Below are positions 1 through 5,486 of a stretch of DNA of 5,812 bases, in pieces. The stretch is from positions 1-5,812 of the forward strand of contig PIYA01000057.1 in NCBI GenBank assembly GCA_003601785.1. The letters run 5' to 3'. A program made the translations under genes and the position numbers. How positions within the stretch are numbered: position 1 is the first letter of the stretch; each line of letters starts with the position of its first letter. The stretch comes from Candidatus Bathyarchaeota archaeon (GTDB taxonomy: Archaea > Thermoproteota > Bathyarchaeia > Bathyarchaeales > Bathycorpusculaceae). The notes below the pieces were generated by a model. It was not told the DNA's origin. It did no database searches and saw only the letters and a list, made by a program, of their open reading frames with translations.

Positions 1-6
1 AACCGC

Positions 7-46
7 CACCTCCATAAATACGACGCATAATCCACTTTTAATTAAA
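7..46 (-). promoter_or_regulatory. Probable promoter and Shine-Dalgarno for a minus-strand gene beginning beyond the left edge
   Basis: Read on the minus strand, a purine-rich BRE-like stretch (GTGGAAAGG, about 47-55) precedes TTTAATTAAA (46 down to 37), a good archaeal TATA box. A perfect Shine-Dalgarno GGAGGTG lies at 13 down to 7. The TATA centre to a start site around 15-20, then the ribosome site, then a start codon at or just past base 1, is the normal archaeal spacing. The TATA core is itself a 10-base palindrome and could also fire rightward toward the lipid synthase gene, but the BRE-like purines are on the leftward side. No coding sequence of the leftward gene can be identified within the window. 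Confidence 0.45.
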
Positions 47-109
47 CCTTTCCACAAAACAAAAACCAGAAAATCAAACCTTAATTCAATAAAACACAGA
101 AGAGTTAAA

Positions 110-128
110 AGAATCCTCACACGATTCT
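110..128. repeat. Short inverted repeat upstream of the lipid synthase gene
   Basis: AGAATC (110-115) and GATTCT (123-128) are perfect reverse complements separated by 7 bases. They would form a 6-bp stem in the leader, about 40 bases before the preferred start codon at 167. It could be an operator or a leader hairpin, or chance in an AT-rich spacer; no run of T follows it, so it does not look like a terminator. Confidence 0.3.
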
Positions 129-166
129 GCATGCAAAGAACCAAACAAAGCGGAGAAAACCCTCCA

Positions 167-778
167 ATGCTAACAAAACTAAAGAAAAAAGTTCAAGAAA
201 AACTCAAAGCCGAAGCAGAAATAGCCCACAAACTAGGATTAACACCAAACACCACAAGCCTCATAGGCATATCCCTAGCCATCCTATCAGCCCTAGCATA
301 CACACAATGGCACACACACACGCTTTACCTACTACTCGCAACAACACTACTCCTACTCTCAGGCTTCTGCGACGCCCTAGACGGAATACTAGCCAGACTC
401 TACCAACAAACAACAAAATTCGGCGGCTTCCTAGACTCCCTACTAGACAGATACGCAGACGCCATCATCTACACAGGAATAATAATAAGCGGATTATGCA
501 ACCCATTCTGGGGTCTAACAGCCCTAGCAGGCTCAATGCTCGTAAGCTACACAAGAGCAAGAGCAGAAGCAACAGGAATAAAAATGGAATCCATAGGAAT
601 AGCGGAAAGAGCTGAACGCATAATCATACTAGCCATCGCAAGCCTAACAGCAATCCTCTGGACCGAAGCACTAAACATAGGCATAATAACACTCGCAATC
701 CTCACAAACCTAACAGTCCTACAAAGAACACTACACGTCTACAAAAAAACAAGACAAAAACACAAAACCAAAAGTTAA
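167..778 (+). CDS. CDP-alcohol phosphatidyltransferase, probable archaetidylinositol phosphate synthase
   Basis: An integral membrane enzyme that transfers a phosphorylated polar head group (probably inositol 1-phosphate) onto CDP-archaeol with release of CMP, in archaeal ether-lipid synthesis. The family signature D-x2-DG-x2-AR-x8-G-x3-D-x3-D is complete: D69, D72-G73, A76-R77, G86, D90, D94 in a 203-residue product. These aspartates bind the metal and the CDP moiety. About six hydrophobic segments follow a basic amphipathic N-terminus (roughly residues 32-47, 52-68, 98-112, 114-130, 151-168, 170-185), and the C-terminus is a Lys/Arg tail. I chose the ATG at 167 over the in-frame ATG at 131: GGAG lies at 152-155, nothing resembling a ribosome site precedes 131, and MLTKLKKKV fits the family's N-terminus; starting at 131 would give 215 residues. 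Its TAA stop interlocks with that of the convergent rps26e. Head-group specificity (inositol, glycerol or serine) cannot be proved from the motif alone. Confidence 0.85.
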   Translation: MLTKLKKKVQEKLKAEAEIAHKLGLTPNTTSLIGISLAILSALAYTQWHTHTLYLLLATTLLLLSGFCDALDGILARLYQQTTKFGGFLDSLLDRYADAIIYTGIIISGLCNPFWGLTALAGSMLVSYTRARAEATGIKMESIGIAERAERIIILAIASLTAILWTEALNIGIITLAILTNLTVLQRTLHVYKKTRQKHKTKS

Positions 779-1077
779 CGTCTCCTCCTCCGCTTCAAAC
801 GCGTACGCCTCTCGTTCTTAGCCCTAACCTTCACAATACCACGATGCACAGCACAGGAAATACAGTAATACTTCGTCTCAACAGGAGCAGAAATATAAGC
901 CCCCTTCTGCCGAAGCTCCTTAGCCAAGGCAGGATCAACCATAGAAACCCGCCTAGTAACCTTTTTCGCCTTATCCCTAGGCACCAACTCACCGCAGCCA
1001 GCACACTGAACAAAACCGCTTCTACCCTTACCACCCTTAGACCTTCCACGACTCTTCCTCTTGTACGGCAACACCAT
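775..1077 (-). CDS. rps26e: 30S ribosomal protein S26e
   Basis: Small, very basic 100-residue component of the archaeal/eukaryotic-type small ribosomal subunit; in eukaryotes S26 sits at the platform near the mRNA exit and the 3' end of the small-subunit rRNA. Two CxxC pairs (C25/C28 and C72/C75) form the zinc site, and the segment YYCISCAVHRGIVKVR (70-85) is a hallmark of the family. The N-terminus is Lys/Arg/Gly-rich, and the C-terminus ends in a run of arginines (RLKRRRRR, 93-100). It is full length for an archaeal S26e and lacks the long eukaryotic C-terminal tail. Start ATG at 1077-1075 follows AGAAGTGG, a weak Shine-Dalgarno. It is transcribed alone on the minus strand, convergent with the lipid synthase gene. 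Its codons end mostly in G or T, opposite to all plus-strand neighbours. S26e is typical of TACK archaea and eukaryotes and mostly absent from Euryarchaeota. Confidence 0.95.
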   Translation of the reverse strand: MVLPYKRKSRGRSKGGKGRSGFVQCAGCGELVPRDKAKKVTRRVSMVDPALAKELRQKGAYISAPVETKYYCISCAVHRGIVKVRAKNERRTRLKRRRRR

Positions 1078-1114
1078 CCACTTCTAAACTTTTCTACAAA
1101 TGTAATGCTGTCTG

Positions 1115-1124
1115 ATTTATATAT
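1115..1124 (-). promoter_or_regulatory. TATA box, probably for rps26e
   Basis: ATATATAAAT on the minus strand lies 38-47 bases upstream of the rps26e start codon. Transcription would begin about 25 bases downstream, around 1094, giving a short leader of under 20 bases. The purine-rich GAGAACAG just upstream could act as a BRE. The core is near-palindromic (on the + strand it reads TTTATATA), so rightward firing is also possible. Confidence 0.5.
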
Positions 1125-1231
1125 CTGTTCTCACAATTTCCAAACAAACAACATTCCACCAAGCTAACAAGAGAACAAACCACACTCTTCCCTCCAACAG
1201 TCCTCGTCTATAAGAAAGTTGACTCAGCAAG

Positions 1232-1239
1232 TTTTAAAT
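1232..1239 (+). promoter_or_regulatory. Candidate TATA box for the CBS-pyrC gene cluster
   Basis: TTTTAAAT lies about 65-70 bases upstream of the ATG at 1303 and is preceded by AGCAAG, a passable BRE. A start site near 1261 would leave a leader of about 40 bases. It is the best-placed plus-strand element in the 225-base gap. Another TATA-like word (CTATAAG, near 1209-1215) is weaker and lacks a BRE. No comparable element was seen between the downstream genes, so this may serve the whole run to the right edge. Confidence 0.35.
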
Positions 1240-1291
1240 GTAGGATAACTATTTTGAGTGATTAAAGGCTAAACGCATCAAACATCATCAC

Positions 1292-1299
1292 AAGGCGAT
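1292..1299 (+). promoter_or_regulatory. Ribosome binding site of the first CBS gene
   Basis: AAGGCGAT matches the AGGTGAT part of the archaeal Shine-Dalgarno (GGAGGTGATC) with one mismatch and ends 3 bases before the ATG at 1303. It favours 1303 over the in-frame ATG at 1330. Confidence 0.4.
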
Positions 1300-1302
1300 G
1301 TC

Positions 1303-1887
1303 ATGTCAGACATAGGATTACGGTCTCCAATGCTGGTTAAAGACGTCATGAGCAGCCCAGTGATAACCATAAAAGAAGACGCAACAACAAACAAAGTTGC
1401 AAAACTCATGGACAAACACGGTCTAGGCTGCATAGTAGTAACAAGCAAGGAAGGAAAACCCATCGGAATAATCACAGAGAGAGACCTAGTAATAAGGGTA
1501 CTAGCCAAAAACCTAAAACCAGACACCCTAAAAGCAAAAGAAGTCATGACCACACCACTAATAACCATAGAACCAGACGAAACAATAAGCGAAGCAGCCA
1601 GAAGAATGAGCAGACTCAACATAAGAAGACTCGGCGTAGTTTACAAAGGACAACTCGTAGGAATACTCTCAAGCAAAGACATCCTAGCAGTCATGCCAGA
1701 ACTCATAGAACTAACCCAAGAAAAAGCAATGATAGAAGGAGAAAACATGGCGCAAGAGATAAAAGAAGAATCACCACCCCTCGCCGGCTACTGCGACAGA
1801 TGCGGAAGCTGGTCAGACAACCTTAAAGAGGTCAACGGCGAATTCCTCTGTGAAGACTGCAGAGCCGAACTGGAAAGCGAAGGGTGA
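1303..1887 (+). CDS. CBS-domain pair protein with C-terminal zinc ribbon
   Basis: A 194-residue cytosolic protein made of one Bateman module (CBS1 about 12-65, CBS2 about 78-130), a charged helical linker (about 131-160) and a C-terminal four-cysteine ribbon (C164-x2-C167, C183-x2-C186). Both CBS domains end in the ligand-binding pattern G-x-x-x-x-x-D (GIITERD with D61; GILSSKD with D126), the usual site for the ribose of AMP, ADP, ATP or similar ligands. The architecture resembles Ta0289 of Thermoplasma, a CBS plus zinc-ribbon protein known to bind adenine nucleotides. The ribbon may contact nucleic acid or protein, so a ligand-sensing regulator is likely, but the target is unknown. The TGA stop overlaps the GTG of the next CBS gene as GTGA, suggesting coupled translation. 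No enzyme domain is present. Confidence 0.85.
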   Translation: MSDIGLRSPMLVKDVMSSPVITIKEDATTNKVAKLMDKHGLGCIVVTSKEGKPIGIITERDLVIRVLAKNLKPDTLKAKEVMTTPLITIEPDETISEAARRMSRLNIRRLGVVYKGQLVGILSSKDILAVMPELIELTQEKAMIEGENMAQEIKEESPPLAGYCDRCGSWSDNLKEVNGEFLCEDCRAELESEG

Positions 1888-2681
1888 GAGGCGGTTTCTT
1901 GCGTGTCAAAGAAATCATGGATGAAAAACACCCGTTCATTTACGACGACGAACTCGCCACAAAAGCCCGCGCCACCATAAGAGACTACGCACTAAGAATC
2001 CTCCCCGTGGTAAACGAAAACAAAAAACTGTTAGGCATAGTCTCAAGAGGAGACATTTTAACAATTTCATCCTCCATCTCACCAATAAGAGTAAAGGGCA
2101 TAATGACCGAAACAAAACACGTGGCAACAAAGGAAGACGAAGCCACATCAACAATCAAGGAAATGATTCGACTAGACGAATGGTACGTGCCAGTCATACA
2201 GTCGAAACAGAACAAAACCTACGAAGGTGTCTTAGGCCTAGAAAACTTCATACAAGCAAAGCTTCAAAAAGCACCAAACAAACTTTCAAAACCAATCTCA
2301 GAAATAATGTCCAAAAACGTTGTGACATGCACACCAGAAGACGAAGTGGACAACGTCTGGCGTCTGATGCAAAACAGATCCCTAGCAGGATTACCCGTCG
2401 TAAAAAAGAATAAGCTAGTAGGCATAATAACCCAACGAGACCTCTTAAAAAGCGGTGCAATGATGCCCACATTCGAATCAAAAAAGGGACGTTTCCGAAA
2501 ACCTCCAAAAATCTCCGCAATAATGCAAAGAAGTGTAATAACCCTAAAAACCACGGCAAAAGCCAGAGAAGCAGCCGAACTGATGATTTCAAAAAACATA
2601 GGAAGAATACCTGTGAAAAACAATAAAGACATGCTAGTCGGCATAGTTGACCGTGAAGACATCGCCAAACTACTCGTTTAA
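1884..2681 (+). CDS. Four-CBS-domain protein
   Basis: A 265-residue protein consisting almost entirely of four CBS domains in two Bateman modules: about 7-60, 69-126, 136-190 and 210-262, joined by a basic linker (about 191-209, including KKGRFRKPPK). CBS1, 3 and 4 keep the terminal ligand aspartate (D57, D186, D259). CBS2 ends GVLGLENF with Glu120 in its place and a Lys/Asn-rich loop before it, so it is probably structural. It lacks a catalytic, membrane or DNA-binding domain. The GTG start overlaps the upstream stop by 4 bases; an in-frame TTG at 1899 preceded by a strong ribosome site is an equally serious start and would give a 260-residue protein starting RVKEIM, the natural beginning of CBS1. 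It is followed after 14 bases by another four-CBS gene. Probably an adenine-nucleotide sensor; partner unknown. Confidence 0.85.
   Translation: MRGGFLRVKEIMDEKHPFIYDDELATKARATIRDYALRILPVVNENKKLLGIVSRGDILTISSSISPIRVKGIMTETKHVATKEDEATSTIKEMIRLDEWYVPVIQSKQNKTYEGVLGLENFIQAKLQKAPNKLSKPISEIMSKNVVTCTPEDEVDNVWRLMQNRSLAGLPVVKKNKLVGIITQRDLLKSGAMMPTFESKKGRFRKPPKISAIMQRSVITLKTTAKAREAAELMISKNIGRIPVKNNKDMLVGIVDREDIAKLLV
1886..1894 (+). promoter_or_regulatory. Ribosome binding site that may set the second CBS gene's start
   Basis: GAGAGGCGG lies inside the predicted first codons of the second CBS gene and 4 bases before an in-frame TTG at 1899. It resembles GGAGGTG with one mismatch over the core. Its position argues for initiation at 1899 rather than at the overlapping GTG at 1884, where the upstream sequence (GGAAAGCGAAGG) is a poorer match. 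Confidence 0.4.
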
Positions 2682-2695
2682 AATGAAGTGAGAAA

Positions 2696-3604
2696 ATGAG
2701 TAGAGAAAGTTTTAGAAGAACCCTAAGAGGAAAAGGTCCAGTTTCGTTTAAAACTCACCCCCCCAAAAAACATGAAGGGGAAATACTACACGTCGCAAAA
2801 AGCCCCGTTGTAACCATGGCTCCAACAACACCCATCTACGACGCCATACGCATAATGATCAAAGAAGGATTCAGAAGAATACCGATAGCAAATCCTGGGA
2901 CAAGAACGTTGGAAGGCATAGTGACCGCTCCAGACGTAATAAACTATCTCGGCGGCGGGGAAAAATTTCGCATAATTGAAAGAAAATTCGGTGGAAACCT
3001 TTTCAAGGCAATAAACGAACCCGTGAAAATAATAATGACAAAAAAGGTCGTCTCAGTTAAAACATCCTCAAAAATAAGCGAAGCGATAAAGCTGATGAAA
3101 GAAAAAAACATCGGAGGTTTACCAGTCGTCGACGACGAAAACCGTGTGAGGGCGATAATCACAGAAAGAGACGTCGCAAACATGTTCGCAGACCGCATAA
3201 GCAGAGTGAAAGTCGAAGAGTTAATGTCAAGAAAAGTTGTCACAGCCCTACCCAAAACAACAATCTTCGAAGCGGTTAAAACCATGACGAAAAGAGGGTT
3301 CAGAAGACTGCCAATAACCTCCGAAAACAAGGTTGTAGGGATAATAACAGCCATGGACATACTGCGGTTTTTCGGCTCAGGAAAAGTCTTCAAACACCTC
3401 CAATCCAGAACGATAATACAAGTCTTAAACACACCCGTAATAGAAATAGCAACAAAAAAAGTTGTAACAATCAACCCAGAAGCTGACATTGGACAAGCAG
3501 CAAAAATGATGCGAAAAGAAAACATCGGAGCCTTACCCGTTGTTGAAAACGGAAGACTGATAGGCATAATAACCGAGAGAGACTTCTTCAAAAAGATAGA
3601 ATAA
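2696..3604 (+). CDS. Four-CBS-domain protein with internal duplication
   Basis: A 302-residue protein with a basic N-terminal extension (1-28) and four CBS domains (about 30-85, 108-163, 174-226, 247-299). All four keep the ligand aspartate (D80, D159, D221, D296), although CBS2 has Ala in place of the usual Gly (RAIITERD). The protein is a tandem repeat of a two-CBS unit. CBS1 and CBS3 share GFRR(I/L)PI and GI(V/I)TAxD followed by a Gly/Lys/Phe-rich linker. CBS2 and CBS4 share TKKVV(S/T), ENIG or KNIG followed by G(G/A)LPVV, and IITERD. ATG at 2696 follows GAAGTGAG, a weak ribosome site, 14 bases after the preceding CBS gene. There is no effector domain. Thirty-five bases with no clear promoter separate it from pyrC, so co-transcription with pyrC is likely. 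Function beyond ligand sensing cannot be read from sequence. Confidence 0.87.
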   Translation: MSRESFRRTLRGKGPVSFKTHPPKKHEGEILHVAKSPVVTMAPTTPIYDAIRIMIKEGFRRIPIANPGTRTLEGIVTAPDVINYLGGGEKFRIIERKFGGNLFKAINEPVKIIMTKKVVSVKTSSKISEAIKLMKEKNIGGLPVVDDENRVRAIITERDVANMFADRISRVKVEELMSRKVVTALPKTTIFEAVKTMTKRGFRRLPITSENKVVGIITAMDILRFFGSGKVFKHLQSRTIIQVLNTPVIEIATKKVVTINPEADIGQAAKMMRKENIGALPVVENGRLIGIITERDFFKKIE

Positions 3605-3639
3605 GCCGAAATCCAAACTTCATAAGAGAGCGAACAACA

Positions 3640-4989
3640 TTGATCGTTGACCTAGTTCTAAACAACACAAAAGCCTACATAAACAAAGAAATAAAAGACT
3701 GCAGCATAGCCATCGACAACGGAAAAATTTTCAAAATAAGCAAAGAAGCAAACATGCCCAAAGCGGAAAAAAGAATCAACTTAAAAGGTCTCCTGACCTT
3801 ACCCGGTTCAATAGACGCTCATGTTCACCTAAGAGACGAAGGAAAAGCATACAAAGAAGACTTCTACACGGGAACAGCAGCCGCCGCAGCCGGCGGAGTC
3901 ACAACTGTTCTTGACATGCCAAACAATAATCCAGTGACCATGAGCGTTGAAACCTTGAAAAACCGCATAATCACCGCTAAAAAAAGGATTTTGGTTAACG
4001 TCGGCTTCTACTCGGCGTTTCCAAATAAAACAGACGAGATGAAACAAATAGCCGAAGAAGGGGCTGTTGCCTTCAAACTGTTCATGGCCGCAAAGATCGG
4101 CGGATTGGACGTAAACAACGATCAAAGTATAAAAGAGGCATTCAGAAAAGCCCGTGAACTGAGAATCCCGGTGGCTGTCCACGCTGAAGACATGACAATG
4201 CTGGAGAAAGCTGAAAGAGAATTCAAACTAGCAAATCGCAACGATGTTGAGGCGTTTCTTAAGGCTCATTCAGAAACCGTCGAGGTGAAAGCTGTTAAAC
4301 GCCTAATTGAGATAGTTAAACAAACCAGAAATCAAGTGCATTTCTGTCACATAAGCACCGAAAAAGGATTAAAAGCGATAATTGACGGGAAAAGAAACGG
4401 ACTGCCAATAACATGCGAAGCAACACCCCACCACCTCTTCTTATCCGTTGATGACTTGAAAAAAATAGGGACAATGACTTTAACGGTGCCGCCTCTCCGA
4501 GAAAAACCACACGTAAAAAACCTCTGGAATGGAATTAAAAAACGTTGGATTGACATCATAGCATCCGACCATGCCCCTCACACCTTAGACGAGAAGAAAA
4601 CACGGAACATCTGGAAAGTTAAAGTCGGCATACCAGGATTAGAAACCATGCTTCCCCTGTTGCTCACAGAGGTGAACCGTGGAAGACTCGCCATATCAGA
4701 CGTGGTTAGGTTAACCTCAGAAAAGCCGGCTGAAATCTTTGGCTTAAGAGGAAAAGGCTTCATAAAAGAAGGAAACGACGGTGACTTAGCGGTGGTAGAC
4801 TTACATGAAAAATACACGATTGACCCCTCAAAGTTTCACTCTAAAGCCAAATTTTCCCCTTTCAACGGATGGAAGGTTAAAGGGAAAATTATGAAAACCT
4901 TTGTGAGTGGAAAACTGATCATGGATGAAGGGGAAATAGTCGCCGAAGCTGGAAGCGGCACAGTGATACGGAGAGCGATGCATCCTTGA
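3640..4989 (+). CDS. pyrC: Dihydroorotase, class I
   Basis: Cytosolic amidohydrolase that interconverts N-carbamoyl-L-aspartate and L-dihydroorotate, the third step of de novo pyrimidine synthesis. At 449 residues it is normal for class I. The metal and substrate residues are all visible: H61-x-H63 with R65 in DAHVHLRDE, PNNNP (94-98) for substrate contact, K146 in FKLFM as the probable bridging carboxylated lysine, H181 in HAED, H237 in CHIST, and D310 in SDHAPH. The PPLRE (284-288) and GLETMLP (333-339) motifs are typical of dihydroorotase rather than hydantoinase or allantoinase. The start is a TTG at 3640; MIVDLVLNN is the usual family opening and no ATG or GTG lies near it, with only a weak AGAGAG (3625-3630) upstream. 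The TGA stop overlaps the TTG of the next gene by 4 bases. No other pyr gene is in the window. Confidence 0.93.
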   Translation: MIVDLVLNNTKAYINKEIKDCSIAIDNGKIFKISKEANMPKAEKRINLKGLLTLPGSIDAHVHLRDEGKAYKEDFYTGTAAAAAGGVTTVLDMPNNNPVTMSVETLKNRIITAKKRILVNVGFYSAFPNKTDEMKQIAEEGAVAFKLFMAAKIGGLDVNNDQSIKEAFRKARELRIPVAVHAEDMTMLEKAEREFKLANRNDVEAFLKAHSETVEVKAVKRLIEIVKQTRNQVHFCHISTEKGLKAIIDGKRNGLPITCEATPHHLFLSVDDLKKIGTMTLTVPPLREKPHVKNLWNGIKKRWIDIIASDHAPHTLDEKKTRNIWKVKVGIPGLETMLPLLLTEVNRGRLAISDVVRLTSEKPAEIFGLRGKGFIKEGNDGDLAVVDLHEKYTIDPSKFHSKAKFSPFNGWKVKGKIMKTFVSGKLIMDEGEIVAEAGSGTVIRRAMHP

Positions 4990-5486
4990 AGTTCATCGCT
5001 GACGGAATGTTGGGAAAGTTAACACGTTGGCTTAGAATGTTAGGACACAACGTCAAATACTCAAACAAACTTGACGACGCACAACTGATAAAAATAGCAA
5101 AAAAAGAACACAGAACACTGCTCACAAGAGACCTAGAACTCTACCAACAAGCCACGGCTAAAGGGGTCAACGCCCTATATTTGAAAGGAAGAACAGAAGC
5201 TGGAAAGCTCGCAGAACTCGCAGAAAAATTCAAAATAAAACTTGAAATAGACATGGCAACATCAAGATGCCCAAAATGCAATACCAGAATAAAACCAGTT
5301 TCAAAAGAAACAGTTGCGGATAAAGTTGAAAAAAGCACTTTCCAATTCTACAATAACTTCTGGGAATGCCCAAAATGCGGACAAATTTACTGGCAGGGAG
5401 CCCACTGGAAAAGAATAAGGAAGACGCTTGAAGAGGCAAAAAAGATATTGGAAAAGAGCAAAAGGAAGAAGAGAAATGAAAACTGA
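4986..5486 (+). CDS. Mut7-C RNase-domain protein (PIN-like, zinc ribbon)
   Basis: A 166-residue protein of the Mut7-C family (formerly DUF82), whose fold is PIN-like and which is predicted to be a metal-dependent ribonuclease; the family also forms the C-terminus of the animal exonuclease Mut-7. The N-terminal half has the family opening MKFIADGMLGKLTRWLRMLG with D6, then D30/D31 and D49 (LLTRD) as likely acidic metal ligands. The C-terminal half is a zinc ribbon (C95-x2-C98 and C128-x2-C131) followed by the typical CGQIYWQGAHWKRI (131-144), then a Lys/Glu-rich helix. The start is a TTG overlapping the pyrC stop as TTGA; conservation of the opening motif supports it over the ATG at 5007, and GGAG lies at 4970-4973, rather distant. 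It overlaps the next gene by 11 bases. A role in RNA processing or decay is inferred from the family; the substrate is unknown. Confidence 0.88.
   Translation: MKFIADGMLGKLTRWLRMLGHNVKYSNKLDDAQLIKIAKKEHRTLLTRDLELYQQATAKGVNALYLKGRTEAGKLAELAEKFKIKLEIDMATSRCPKCNTRIKPVSKETVADKVEKSTFQFYNNFWECPKCGQIYWQGAHWKRIRKTLEEAKKILEKSKRKKRNEN

Noticed and set aside
1..28. Minus-strand ATG at 28 reading MRRIYGGGG to the edge
   Set aside because: Only nine codons are visible, and the perfect GGAGGTG that encodes part of it makes better sense as a ribosome site for a start further left; the TATA box would also put transcription start downstream of this ATG.
307..615. Plus-strand open frame of 102 codons inside the lipid synthase gene
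   Set aside because: Shadow frame of a clearly conserved gene; low-complexity Arg/Thr/Asn composition follows from the A/C-rich sequence.
844..1167. Plus-strand open frame antisense to rps26e
   Set aside because: S26e on the minus strand has unmistakable motifs; the antisense frame has none and no ribosome site.
1224..1291. Possible C/D box sRNA on the minus strand (GTGATGA as C box, CTGA as D box)
   Set aside because: Box sequences match, but no terminal stem pairs across them and no clear internal D'/C' boxes exist; short boxes like these occur by chance.
1078..1302. tRNA, riboswitch or small gene in the 225-base gap
   Set aside because: No cloverleaf-like pairing, no convincing start plus ribosome site and no strong hairpin was seen; only promoter-like elements remain.
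2944..3591. Long (215-codon) minus-strand open frame antisense to the third CBS gene
   Set aside because: Its length is explained by the composition of the conserved sense gene; the translation is a hydrophobic mirror without recognisable motifs. The same applies to antisense frames at 1278-1622 and 2264-2668.
3640..4989. Allantoinase or dihydropyrimidinase instead of dihydroorotase
   Set aside because: HVHLRDE, PNNNP, PPLRE and the SDHAPH motif with normal length fit class I dihydroorotase better.
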